Of a DNA stretch of 64,000 nt, positions 8,426-16,395 are shown in pieces. The notes beneath the pieces were generated by a model. The model saw nothing but the letters and a program-made list of their open reading frames with translations. It made no database searches and was not told where the DNA came from. The DNA comes from Lysinibacillus sphaericus. GTDB taxonomy: Bacteria > Bacillota > Bacilli > Bacillales_A > Planococcaceae. A program made the translations under genes and the position numbers. Numbering within the stretch: the first letter of the stretch is position 1; every line of letters starts with the position of its first letter. The stretch covers positions 124,001-188,000 of the forward strand of contig NZ_SADV01000003.1 in assembly GCF_006864135.1 (NCBI RefSeq), read 5' to 3'.

Positions 8426-8475
8426 TAAATATTGGAAACTTTAAGTTCCAGAGTAAATAAAGGGGAGAAATAATC

Positions 8476-9627
8476 ATGAAAAGACCGATTAAAAAAACTT
8501 GGATGATTGCATCAGCACTAACAATAGGAATGGCTGTTCTGACGCCACTTCAAGCGGGAGCTACTGCAGTAGAACCAACAAATGGTGTTACTGTTCAAAT
8601 CGAACAACAAGTTACAGGAACGATTAAAGGAATCAGTGATGACGGGCTTTTTCTAAAAGGTAGAGACGGTAAAAATTACTATATCAACTTCTATAAATTT
8701 TCTGAAGAACAACTAGAAAAAATGAACCTAGTAGAAGGACAGGAAATCACAGTTGAAGGCAGCGCAGTAGAGGATTTTTCAGACTTCTATACATTCGAAG
8801 TTTATAAAAAAGAATTGCCTAAAGAGGTAACAAATGAAGATTTAACAAAATTAGAAAAAATGTTTAACGAAGCGAAGAAGCTACAAAATGAAGCTGCAAA
8901 AGCAGATAAAAATAATGTTGAAGAGGCAGAAAAGAAATATGAAGAAATGCAAAAAATTTATGTAGATATGGGTAAAATTGTTAAGCCATATTATTTAGCT
9001 ACTTGGCAACCTGAACCATTTGAAGAGTATCTAGAAGGTCTCGGCTTTAGTGAAAAAAATATAGTGATAGAAGAAAATGATAAAAAACAGCTTAAAGCTA
9101 GTTATGAAGAATGGGTAAAGCTTGAAAAAGATAGTCAAGAGGAAAAGGCTAAAGAAAAAATGAAAGAGTTTCACAAAATCCTTCAACCGTATTTTGATAA
9201 ACTTTATCCAACTCCAACATTTGAAGCGTTTATCGAAAGATTTGAGTTAGATATCCCTGCTGAAGATTTAGCAAAACTAAAAAATATTTATGATAATGCT
9301 CAAAAAGCAGAAAAAGATGACAACGCTGATGATTCTGTTAAATTATGGGAAGAATTCTATTACATCATTGATCAATTCATAAAGCCTCAAACATTTGAAG
9401 AACACATGGCTGACTATGAATTCAAAGTTAGCGAAGCGGATAGCAAGCAATTAAAACAGCTCTATGAAGAAATCTTAAAGCTAAATATAAAAGAAGACAA
9501 AGTAAAAATTGAAGAGAAATGGGAAGCATTTCGCAATATTTTAGAACCATATTTCAAAGCAAATAAAGAAATTCTAATTTCACCTTCTAAACTAACAGTT
9601 AACGGTCAAGACTATCTTCCACAATAG
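8476..9627 (+). CDS. secreted repeat protein, tandem paralogue 2 of 4
   Basis: A 383-residue paralogue with the same signal peptide, OB-like domain (VTGTIKGISDDGLFLKGRDG) and four helical TFEEY-type repeats. Here the leader begins directly at MKRPIKKTW: the upstream ATG found in copies 1 and 4 is ATA, which fixes the start for the whole family. The insert KADKNNVEEAEKKYEEM makes its first repeat two residues longer than in paralogues 1, 3 and 4, accounting for the extra length. Upstream and downstream signals match the other units. Lys/Glu richness and repeats suggest an elongated helical cell-surface or secreted protein. Function unknown. Confidence 0.85.
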   Translation: MKRPIKKTWMIASALTIGMAVLTPLQAGATAVEPTNGVTVQIEQQVTGTIKGISDDGLFLKGRDGKNYYINFYKFSEEQLEKMNLVEGQEITVEGSAVEDFSDFYTFEVYKKELPKEVTNEDLTKLEKMFNEAKKLQNEAAKADKNNVEEAEKKYEEMQKIYVDMGKIVKPYYLATWQPEPFEEYLEGLGFSEKNIVIEENDKKQLKASYEEWVKLEKDSQEEKAKEKMKEFHKILQPYFDKLYPTPTFEAFIERFELDIPAEDLAKLKNIYDNAQKAEKDDNADDSVKLWEEFYYIIDQFIKPQTFEEHMADYEFKVSEADSKQLKQLYEEILKLNIKEDKVKIEEKWEAFRNILEPYFKANKEILISPSKLTVNGQDYLPQ

Positions 9628-9639
9628 GTAAAGGAAACG

Positions 9640-9687
9640 GGGTGTCTCACCAATCAATGAAGATGATTGGTCGGATTCCCCTTTTTA
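9640..9687 (+). terminator. terminator of tandem paralogue 2
   Basis: GGGG and CCCC flank an inner ACCAATCA/TGATTGGT stem, followed by CTTTTT. Confidence 0.85.
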
Positions 9688-9690
9688 GAC

Positions 9691-10010
9691 TTAATTTATC
9701 CATTTTACTTCTATAGCAGAAATATAAGAGGTACCTCCTTTATCTCATCTTTCTGAAATAATATATAGATAAGTCCCCTTCTCTTTTGAAACAGAGCAAA
9801 CATTCCCTTTTACTTTTACAAGTTCAATTTCATCACTGCTTAACCATTTTCTACTTCTATCCCTTCAATAGGTAGTTTCTTAAATCTAATTTTTATTTCA
9901 CTTGAGGTGAAACAGAAAACGGAACAATTCTTTTATTAGCAATAATTTCTGGTGGTAGAATTTTTATCAACGCATTCATTATTTATAAGGTTTTGCCAAC
10001 AATATGTACC
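9691..10010 (-). pseudogene. decayed unknown gene in spacer, copy B (longest)
   Basis: Reading across several frameshifts and stops on the minus strand gives, in order, NLINNECVDK, ILPPEIIANKRIVPFSVSPQ, KIRFKKLPIEGIEVENG, SSDEIELVKVKGNVCSVSKE, GTYLYIISER and DKGGTSYISAIEVKWIN with a terminal stop at 9691. This is clearly former protein-coding sequence of at least 100 residues. Copies A (8105-8325) and C (about 11740-11790) are shorter versions. I do not recognise the family. Confidence 0.65.
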
Positions 10011-10060
10011 TTTATTTATGTACTTAACATGGAATGTTTTAAAATTTTTTAAAAAATAAT

Positions 10061-10085
10061 GAACCTTTTCATCTGGAAATCCGTC
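10061..10085 (+). promoter_or_regulatory. ECF-sigma-type promoter of tandem paralogue 3
   Basis: GAACC (10061-10065), 16 bases, CGTC (10082-10085), then TAAATATTGGAAAC. Confidence 0.7.
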
Positions 10086-10134
10086 TAAATATTGGAAACA
10101 TTAGTTCCAGAGTAAATAAAAGGGAGAATTGATT

Positions 10135-11280
10135 ATGAAAAAACCGATTAAAAAAACTTGGATGATTGCTTCAGCACTAACAATAGGAATGGCTGTTCTG
10201 ACACCACTTCAGGCAGGAGCTACTGCAGTAGAACCAACAAATGGTGTTACTGTTCAAATCGAACAACAAATTACAGGAACGATTAAAGGCGTCTACGGGG
10301 ATGGGATTGATCTAAAAGGTAGGGATGGTAAAAACTACTATATCAGCTTTTATAAATTTTCGGATGAACAACTAGAAAAAATGAACTTTGTAGAAGGCCA
10401 GGAAATCACTGTTGAAGGTAGCGTAGCAGAGGATTATTCAGATTTCTACACATTCGAAGCTTATAAAAAAGAATTGCCTAAAGAGATAACGAAAGAAGAG
10501 CTAACAAAATTAGAAAAATTATTTAATGAAAAGAAAAATCTGCAAAAAGAATTGGCAAATGACTTGACAGAAGAAGAAACCGAAAAGAAATTTGAAGAAA
10601 TTGATAAAATTTATAAAGAAATGGATAAAATCACAAAACCATATATTTTAGCTAAGTGGCAACCTCAAACATTTGAAGAGTATATGGCAGATTTCGAATT
10701 TAGTAAAAAAAATATAGTTTTTGAAGAAAATGATAATAAAAAACTTAAAAGTATTTACGAAGAATGGGTAAAACTTGAAAAAGATGGTCAAGAGGAAAAG
10801 GCAGTCGAAAAAATGGATGAGTTTTATACAATTCTTCTACCGTATTATGAAAAACTTTATCCAACTCCAACATTTGAAGAATTCATGGAAAAATTTGAGT
10901 TAGATATCCCAGCTGAAGCTTTAGCAAAACTAAAAAATATTTATGAGGATGCTCAAAAAGCTGGAAAAGATGACAATGCTGATTTGTCTGAAAAACTATG
11001 GGAAGATTTCTATTACATCATGGATCAATTCATAAAGCCTCAAACATTTGAAGAATACATGGCTGACTATGAATTCAAAGTTAGTGAAGCGGACAGCAAG
11101 CAATTAAAACAGCTTTATGAAGAAATCTTAAAGTTAGATAAAAAAGAAGACAAAGCAAAAATTGAAGAGAAATGGGCAGCATTTAATAATATTTTAGAAC
11201 CATATTTCAAAGCAAATAAAGAACTTCTAATTACTGCTTCTAAAGTAACAATAAACGGCCAAGAATATACTCCACAATAA
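10135..11280 (+). CDS. secreted repeat protein, tandem paralogue 3 of 4
   Basis: A 381-residue member of the tandem family with signal peptide, OB-like N-terminal domain (ITGTIKGVYGDGIDLKGRDG) and four helical repeats (TFEEYMADFEF, TFEEFMEKFEL, TFEEYMADYEF openings). The start is the ATG at 10135; an in-frame TTG at 10129 lies too close to the AAAGGGAG site. Its second repeat ends ILLPYYEKLYPTPTFEEF. It is flanked by its own promoter and terminator. Its sequence is closer to copies 2 and 4 than to copy 1, which suggests the array grew by successive duplication. Confidence 0.85.
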   Translation: MKKPIKKTWMIASALTIGMAVLTPLQAGATAVEPTNGVTVQIEQQITGTIKGVYGDGIDLKGRDGKNYYISFYKFSDEQLEKMNFVEGQEITVEGSVAEDYSDFYTFEAYKKELPKEITKEELTKLEKLFNEKKNLQKELANDLTEEETEKKFEEIDKIYKEMDKITKPYILAKWQPQTFEEYMADFEFSKKNIVFEENDNKKLKSIYEEWVKLEKDGQEEKAVEKMDEFYTILLPYYEKLYPTPTFEEFMEKFELDIPAEALAKLKNIYEDAQKAGKDDNADLSEKLWEDFYYIMDQFIKPQTFEEYMADYEFKVSEADSKQLKQLYEEILKLDKKEDKAKIEEKWAAFNNILEPYFKANKELLITASKVTINGQEYTPQ

Positions 11281-11291
11281 GGTAGAGAATT

Positions 11292-11338
11292 GAGGTGTCT
11301 CAACAATCATTTAGGATGATTGTTGGGATTCCTTTTTT
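11292..11338 (+). terminator. terminator of tandem paralogue 3
   Basis: TCTCAACAATCA pairs imperfectly with GATTGTTGGGA around a short loop and is followed by TTCCTTTTTTG. Confidence 0.8.
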
Positions 11339-11379
11339 GTTAATTCCACAATAGTATTTCGAATTTTTTGGATCATCAC

Positions 11380-11646
11380 CAAAACGTGTGGTTGATTTCC
11401 GTTCCGACTGGGCGCTTTGTTGCTGACGCTTCGCTTTCGCACAGTCAAAACATTTGTAGCTGACGCTTCGCTTTCGCACAGAGCAAAGCTTCCTGGGGGC
11501 GTCCGATGAGCCGCTTCGCTTCGCTGCAGGGTCTCGGGCCAACACGATGTTGGTCACGAAGGCGTTATCACAGGATGTGGTGCTTTTAGCCTTCGTTCCT
11601 CTATCGCTGATCCCCGAGGAGTCTCCCAATCTCCACTCCAATCAAC
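11380..11646. repeat. dispersed intergenic repeat, family R1, longest copy
   Basis: About 265 GC-rich bases bounded by GTTGATTTCCGTTCCGACTG and CTCCACTCCAATCAAC. An internal piece, GCTGACGCTTCGCTTTCGCA, is present twice (near 11424 and 11460). Related copies lie at 1404-1525 (inverted, partial) and 5537-5701. It sits between paralogues 3 and 4, widening that spacer. A minus-strand frame through it has no credible start and is not a gene. Confidence 0.85.
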
Positions 11647-11739
11647 TATTTACTTAGTAGACGTTTTACCAAAAGTCATCCACAACTTTTGGTAATAAAC
11701 CAGTTTTTAAAAGTATGCTATCTTTATAGAAAAAATATA

Positions 11740-11790
11740 AGAAGAACTTCATTTGCCCATCCTCTGATATAAGTCCCCTTCTCTTTTACC
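11740..11790 (-). pseudogene. decayed unknown gene in spacer, copy C (shortest)
   Basis: GCCCATCCTCTGATATAAGT and CCCCTTCTCTTTT match the corresponding stretch of copies A and B. Only about 50 bases remain, so it is identified only through its relatives. Confidence 0.5.
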
Positions 11791-11873
11791 TTGTACTATG
11801 GTGTTTTATTTAATCTCAAGATCTAATGTTATGGGTACTTAACATGGAATGTTTTAATGTTTTGAAAAACAAC

Positions 11874-11898
11874 GAACCTTTTCACTTGGTAATCCGTC
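11874..11898 (+). promoter_or_regulatory. ECF-sigma-type promoter of tandem paralogue 4
   Basis: GAACC (11874-11878), 16 bases, CGTC (11895-11898), then TAAATATTGGAAAC. Confidence 0.7.
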
Positions 11899-11947
11899 TA
11901 AATATTGGAAACATTAAGCTTCAGAGTAAATATAAGGAGAAATGATC

Positions 11948-13093
11948 ATGAAAAAACCAATTAAAAAAACTTGGATGATTGCTTCAGCATTAACAATAGG
12001 AATGGCTGTTCTGACGCCGCTTCAAGCAGGGGCTTCTGCAGTAGAACCAACAAATGGTGTTACTGTTCAAATCGAACAACAAGTTACAGGAACGATTCAA
12101 AGCATTAGTGATGATGGGATTTATCTAAAAGGAAGAGACGGTAAAAACTACTATATTAGCTTTTATAAATTTTCGGATGAACAACTAGAAAAAATGAACT
12201 TTGTAGAAGGTCAGGAAATCACTGTTGAAGGTACCGTTGCAGAGGATTTTTCAGACTTCTATACATTCGAAGTTTATAAAAAAGAATTGCCTAAAGAGGT
12301 AACAAATGAAGATCTAACAAAATTAGAAAAATTGTTTAATGAAAAGAAAAAGCTGCAAAAAGAATTTTCAGATGAAATGACAGAAGAAGAATATGAAAAG
12401 AAATTTGAAGAAATCAGTAAAATCTACGAAGACATGTATAAAATTACAAAACCATATATTTTGACTAACTTGCAACCTCCAACATTTGAAGAGTTTATAG
12501 CAGATTACGGATTTAGTGAAAAAAATATAGTTATTGAAGAAACTGATAATAAACAGCTTAAAGTTATTTATGAAGAATGGGTAAAACTTGAAAAAGATGG
12601 TCAAGAGGAAAAGGCAAACGAAAAAATGGATGAATTTTATAAAACCCTTCAACCATATGTAGATAAACTTTATCCAACTCCAACATTTGAAGAATATATG
12701 GAAAAATTCGGGTTAGACATCCCTACTGAAGCTTTTGCAAAATTAAAAGATATTTATGATAATGCTCAAAAAGCTGAAAAAGAAAACAAAGCTGATTTGT
12801 CTGAAAAACTATGGGAGGATTTCTATTACCTCATTAGTCAATTCATAACGCCTCCAACATTTGAAGAATTCATGGCTGACTATAAATTCAAAGTTAGCGA
12901 AGCGGATAGCAAGCAATTAAAACAGCTTTATGAAGATATCTTAAAGTTAGATATAAAAGAAGACAAAGCGAAAATTGAAGAGAAATGGGGAGCATTTAAT
13001 AATATTTTAGAACCATATTTCAAAGCAAATAAAGAAATTCTAATTTCACCTTCTAAACTAACAGTTAACGGTCAAGACTATTTTCCACAATAG
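11948..13093 (+). CDS. secreted repeat protein, tandem paralogue 4 of 4
   Basis: A 381-residue paralogue ending the array. Signal peptide cleavage is expected near QAGASA. The OB-like domain (VTGTIQSISDDGIYLKGRDG) and four repeats follow, and the C-terminus ISPSKLTVNGQDYFPQ is almost identical to copy 2 (ISPSKLTVNGQDYLPQ). That places copies 2 and 4 as a closer pair at their 3' ends, perhaps through gene conversion. The start is the ATG at 11948, eight bases after AAGGAG; the ATG at 11942 is too close. Function unknown; all four likely act outside the membrane. Confidence 0.85.
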   Translation: MKKPIKKTWMIASALTIGMAVLTPLQAGASAVEPTNGVTVQIEQQVTGTIQSISDDGIYLKGRDGKNYYISFYKFSDEQLEKMNFVEGQEITVEGTVAEDFSDFYTFEVYKKELPKEVTNEDLTKLEKLFNEKKKLQKEFSDEMTEEEYEKKFEEISKIYEDMYKITKPYILTNLQPPTFEEFIADYGFSEKNIVIEETDNKQLKVIYEEWVKLEKDGQEEKANEKMDEFYKTLQPYVDKLYPTPTFEEYMEKFGLDIPTEAFAKLKDIYDNAQKAEKENKADLSEKLWEDFYYLISQFITPPTFEEFMADYKFKVSEADSKQLKQLYEDILKLDIKEDKAKIEEKWGAFNNILEPYFKANKEILISPSKLTVNGQDYFPQ

Positions 13094-13105
13094 GTAAAGA
13101 AAACG

Positions 13106-13153
13106 GGGTGTCACACCATTCATTGAAAATGATTGGTGGCTTCCCCTTTTTAA
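13106..13153 (+). terminator. terminator of tandem paralogue 4
   Basis: GGGG and CCCC enclose an ACCATTCATTG...AATGATTGGT stem, followed by CTTTTT. Confidence 0.85.
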
Positions 13154-13194
13154 TTGGTATTCTTTATTTAAAGATTGGTCCTTATAAGTCTCGG

Positions 13195-13612
13195 CCATTC
13201 CGTTTAATTTCCTCTAATCTGGATATTCAGATTATCCGGGACAACAATCTGGGTAACTCCACCGAAATAGTCATACGCATGAATATGTGCATTTATCCAA
13301 GAAGGTAAATCCATTGATAAAGTTGCTGATTCATGGTGTAAAAGAGAAAGAGTCACGTTAGGTTTGGCTAATTCTTCATGAATGTATTCAAAATTGAGTG
13401 GTTACCTCCCCGAACCTTCCAATGACTTCTCTGGGAATAGAAATTCTTCAATCCACTTGTCGTCCATCTCTTCATCAAATGGACAGTTCAATCCTTTCAT
13501 TGTGGCTAGTTGAATGGCCTCTGTTACCTTTTGACGAGAGTTTCCAGTACTTGCGGCAATGCCTCTTAAACTGATCCCTTCATCATGTAATTCCAATATC
13601 TCTCGATAATTG
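13195..13612 (-). pseudogene. IS21-family transposase (IstA) fossil
   Basis: The minus strand encodes YREILELHDEGISLRGIAAS, the helix-turn-helix start of an IstA-type transposase, through to EEFLFPEKSLEGSGR and a stop. In the next frame it continues NFEYIHEELAKPNVTLSLLH and then jumps to DLPSWINAHIHAYDYFGGVT followed by QIVVPDNL, a conserved IstA stretch around the second catalytic Asp. The jump means the first part of the DDE catalytic domain is deleted. No IstB gene or terminal repeats are visible nearby, so the element is dead. Confidence 0.75.
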
Positions 13613-13689
13613 GATCATAAAAAACCTATATTTTTGGCATAAAATATGATTTGAACAAAAATATCGACATAATCCGTATTTATGTAAAG

Positions 13690-13725
13690 AACCATTTTGA
13701 TCAATTTTTCAAAATGGTTTCTTTT
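13690..13725. terminator. Rho-independent hairpin
   Basis: AACCATTTTGA (13690-13700) and TCAAAATGGTT (13709-13719) pair perfectly and are followed on the plus strand by TCTTTTATTT. It lies between the IS21 fossil and the serine hydrolase gene and may stop transcription from either side. Confidence 0.7.
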
Positions 13726-13781
13726 ATTTGCCGTAGCTCTATTAAATGCTCTTTATTACAAGTACGACTTTTATGACTAGA

Positions 13782-14978
13782 TCAATTGACTTTATGATAA
13801 GGTACTTCAACACCTTCATCGATAAATAATTGATTCTCAACATCTACATAACTCATCGTATTATGTACCCAATAATACGACTCATCTATTTTATAAAGTG
13901 GCACAGACAACTGATGTTCAAATGAAATCATAAATTGTCTATCCTTTATGATCGTAAATTTTGTGCTAAGTTCATCTGCTAATTCATATTGACCTGTAAT
14001 ATCATCCTTATTAGTAAGCGATAATATTTCTATATGTTTTGGTGCTTCTACAGAATATTGTATTCCCATTAAGTAATTCACAATTTCTTGTTCATATTGC
14101 GGAAACACTTCTTGATTCGTTGCTAATACAATCATATCCTTTGTGGAAGTATTAATAAAAGCTTGTGCTGAACAACCGATCCATCCACCTGTATGACCAA
14201 CCCAGTCATCTTGTACGATAAAACCATAACTATAATGCCCAGCGACTTCTATTGGTGTTAACATGGATTGCACAATCTCTTTGCTAATATACCGTCCTTG
14301 CAAAAATGCTTTTAAAAACTTTGCTACCTCTGCCACCGTTGCATAAATACCACCGTCACCAAATATATTATTATATTTTTCAATTTTGCAAAAATATGGG
14401 TCATTATTTACCTTTTTATATCGTTGTTCCTCGTAATCATACGTATGATTTTGCGCTTCGTATTGTTTTGTAGGCTGTGTTGTTGTACTAGTGAGATTTA
14501 ATGGTCTTGCAATATATTGTTGTAAATATACTTCATACGATAAGCTACTCACTTCTTCAATAATTTTTGCAAGTAAAACATAATTCGTATTGCTATAGAA
14601 CCAATGCTCATTCGGCATATGTTGTGGCAGTGCCGTCTCGACAAATGTTTCAACACTTTTTGTAAAATCTTCTGCAATATACTCTGGAATACCAGATGTG
14701 TGTGTAAGTAAGTGTGCAACTGTCACATTTGTAAAATGAGGTGCGTTAAACCAATTTGTAATTTTATCATCTAACTGTAACTGTCCTTTTTCAATTAGTT
14801 GAAATGTCATTACCGCTGTATACATTTTACTTAACGACGCAAGATTAAATTGTGTATTTTCAGTAATAAGATGTTGCTCTGAGATATCCTGATAACCATG
14901 ATAATATTGCTTGATTTGTTCATGTTTTTCATAATACATTGCACCATTAAACGAGATATTTTTAAGTAAACCCTCCAT
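13782..14978 (-). CDS. beta-lactamase-fold serine hydrolase (class C / D-aminopeptidase type)
   Basis: A 398-residue protein of the serine beta-lactamase-like family. SLSK (residues 49-52) is the catalytic SxxK, YSNTNY provides the YxN motif (near 128), and HTGG supplies the KTG-like box. The C-terminal 90 residues form a small extra domain. No signal peptide is seen, so a cytoplasmic peptidase or esterase acting on D-amino-acid peptides is as likely as antibiotic hydrolysis. AGGAGG precedes the ATG at 14978. The MarR gene lies immediately upstream on the same strand, and a TTAGATACCTAA operator-like site sits between them, so MarR probably controls it. Confidence 0.85.
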   Translation of the reverse strand: MEGLLKNISFNGAMYYEKHEQIKQYYHGYQDISEQHLITENTQFNLASLSKMYTAVMTFQLIEKGQLQLDDKITNWFNAPHFTNVTVAHLLTHTSGIPEYIAEDFTKSVETFVETALPQHMPNEHWFYSNTNYVLLAKIIEEVSSLSYEVYLQQYIARPLNLTSTTTQPTKQYEAQNHTYDYEEQRYKKVNNDPYFCKIEKYNNIFGDGGIYATVAEVAKFLKAFLQGRYISKEIVQSMLTPIEVAGHYSYGFIVQDDWVGHTGGWIGCSAQAFINTSTKDMIVLATNQEVFPQYEQEIVNYLMGIQYSVEAPKHIEILSLTNKDDITGQYELADELSTKFTIIKDRQFMISFEHQLSVPLYKIDESYYWVHNTMSYVDVENQLFIDEGVEVPYHKVN

Positions 14979-14998
14979 TTGTTAACCTCCTAAAAAAA

Positions 14999-15010
14999 TT
15001 AGATACCTAA
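14999..15010. promoter_or_regulatory. candidate MarR operator before the serine hydrolase gene
   Basis: TTAGATACCTAA differs by one base from the perfect palindrome TTAGATATCTAA that lies upstream of the MarR gene. It is about 20 bases ahead of the hydrolase start. Confidence 0.6.
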
Positions 15011-15031
15011 CATATTAGACATGAAGAAATT

Positions 15032-15466
15032 TTATAATTCCTCCATTGCGATCTCCCTTAATTTTTCAACAATTCGTTCTAATTCGTTTAACTCATTTGA
15101 TGAAATTTTGCTGTAAATTTTATCTGCAATTTGCTGTTCTACATAATCTTGCTTCGAAAAATACTCCAATCCGTTTTCAGCTAACGTTATAAATACTTCA
15201 CGGCGATTTTGTAGATTAATTTCTCGTTTGATATATTTATTCTTTTCCAACTTCGCTATTAATTGGCTAACTGCGCTAGAGCTAATATTCATTTCAATCG
15301 CAATTTCACCCACCGTAATACGTTTTGCTAAATACACAATATCTAATACAACCGCTTGTTGTGTTGTAATGCCGCTATTTAAATATTGCTTATAATGTTT
15401 ATATATCAAACGGTTTATCGTATATTCTGCTTCATTAATGCGCTTAACCTGTTCATATAAGGACAA
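15032..15466 (-). CDS. MarR-family transcriptional regulator
   Basis: A 144-residue winged-helix regulator. VGEIAIEMNISSSAVSQLIAKLEKNKYIKRE (residues 76-106) is the recognition helix plus wing, and RREVFITLAENG is the end of the beta wing, as in MarR proteins. Such dimers bind palindromes and release DNA when a ligand or oxidant is bound. The start is a TTG at 15466 behind AGGTGAT. Palindromic TTAGATATCTAA lies 20 bases upstream, suggesting autoregulation, and a near copy precedes the downstream hydrolase gene. Confidence 0.9.
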   Translation of the reverse strand: MSLYEQVKRINEAEYTINRLIYKHYKQYLNSGITTQQAVVLDIVYLAKRITVGEIAIEMNISSSAVSQLIAKLEKNKYIKREINLQNRREVFITLAENGLEYFSKQDYVEQQIADKIYSKISSNELNELERIVEKLREIAMEEL

Positions 15467-15485
15467 AAAATCACCTACTAATGTG

Positions 15486-15497
15486 TTAGATATCTAA
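15486..15497. promoter_or_regulatory. candidate MarR operator, perfect palindrome
   Basis: TTAGATATCTAA is a 12-base perfect palindrome just upstream of the MarR gene, within an AT-rich stretch with a further TAATATATTA. The remaining sequence to 15791 contains no gene I can support. Confidence 0.6.
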
Positions 15498-15791
15498 TAT
15501 ATTAACAATTGATTTGTCAAACGTCAATCTTATATGTCATAACATTATGTATGTTCACTAATTAAGGTCTATCATTCAGTGGTAAATATCTTGTCACTCA
15601 TTGGTACAGAGTATGTCGTTGGTGGTACAAATCGCTGGCCGTAATCATATATAATTGCTCATATCATTTCGTTGCAGTGGAAAATAAATTTCACTAATTT
15701 CCCGCCATTAAATTATGTATAACAAAAAAATGAATTAAGTGAATAATTAGCAAGCCTATTTGACACATTACATATAGGAGGTGGAAGAGTA

Positions 15792-16037
15792 ATGTCTAAA
15801 ATAATTGGTGTGGAACAATCATTAACAAACGTTGAAGACGCTTTAAAGGCAAAAGGTTATGAAGTTATTCAACTTCGTACTGAAGAAGATGCAAAAAAAT
15901 GTGATGCCTGCGTAATCACTGGGCAAGACAGAGATATTATGGGAATTAGTGATCCTATCATGGCAGGACCTGTTATTGACGCTGATGGTCTTTCTGCTGA
16001 CGAAGTACTTCAACGTGTCGATAAATATTTCCACTAA
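15792..16037 (+). CDS. YkuS-like protein (UPF0180)
   Basis: An 81-residue soluble protein with the UPF0180 pattern: an N-terminal [20 protein letters not shown], a central [16 protein letters not shown], and a C-terminal [16 protein letters not shown]. The family is widespread in Bacillaceae and has no known function. AGGAGG is well placed before the ATG at 15792, and a strong terminator follows, so it is monocistronic. Two cysteines (CDAC) could bind metal or form a disulfide, but this is speculation. Confidence 0.9.
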   Translation: MSKIIGVEQSLTNVEDALKAKGYEVIQLRTEEDAKKCDACVITGQDRDIMGISDPIMAGPVIDADGLSADEVLQRVDKYFH

Positions 16038-16046
16038 TAAATGACT

Positions 16047-16095
16047 AGGTGCTGTCGCTATAGCTTTGTTGACTATAGAGCAGCACCTTTTACTA
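16047..16095 (+). terminator. terminator of the YkuS-like gene
   Basis: GGTGCTG and CAGCACC enclose a CTATAG/CTATAG inner stem, followed by TTTTACTATTT. Confidence 0.85.
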
Positions 16096-16242
16096 TTTAT
16101 GTGATTATAGAATACTCATTTGCCCAGGTCTTTAATAATTTCTACGCTTGGGTTCTCACAAATTTTACCTATTCTTTTTTCATAAGCTCTTACTGTAAAA
16201 AAATCTTGTTGTGCTTTTTTAGAATACTTTCTTTGCATCATT

Positions 16243-16395
16243 CTAATTCTCTTTTAGCCCCATTGCATCTAACATTGTTGTTAATTTCACAGAGATCTCA
16301 TTGAATTCACTATCCTGCAATGAACTGTTAACAATTCCGGCTCCTGCAAATAAAGTAACATCTTCATTATTTATCTCTGCGCAATGATGTTGCCA
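16243..16395 (-). pseudogene. C-terminal fossil of an isochorismate/chorismate-utilising enzyme
   Basis: On the minus strand the frame ending at TAG (16243) reads CAEINNEDVTLFAGAGIVNS, then SLQDSEFNEISVKLTTMLDA, then MGLKEN. The FAGAGIV stretch followed by an Glu-rich helix ending LxTMLxALG is the invariant C-terminus of isochorismate synthases (DhbC/EntC/MenF) and related salicylate synthases. Upstream the similarity stops at about 16395, where a YolD fragment begins on the other strand. Only about 50 of roughly 400 residues survive. It lies about 630 bases beyond the 3' end of the metallophore operon, which has no intact aryl-acid synthase. Confidence 0.75.

Noticed and set aside
8440..8465. 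GGAAACTTTAAGTTCC inverted repeat as a regulator operator in the paralogue leaders
   Set aside because: The symmetry is lost in copies 3 and 4 although the rest of the leader is conserved, so it is unlikely to be a required operator.
11300..11641. 113-residue minus-strand frame between paralogues 3 and 4
   Set aside because: It lies inside the R1 repeat, has no start signal, and similar repeat copies do not keep the frame.
13108..13308. 66-residue plus-strand frame after paralogue 4
   Set aside because: It is antisense to the IS21 transposase fossil and overlaps the terminator.
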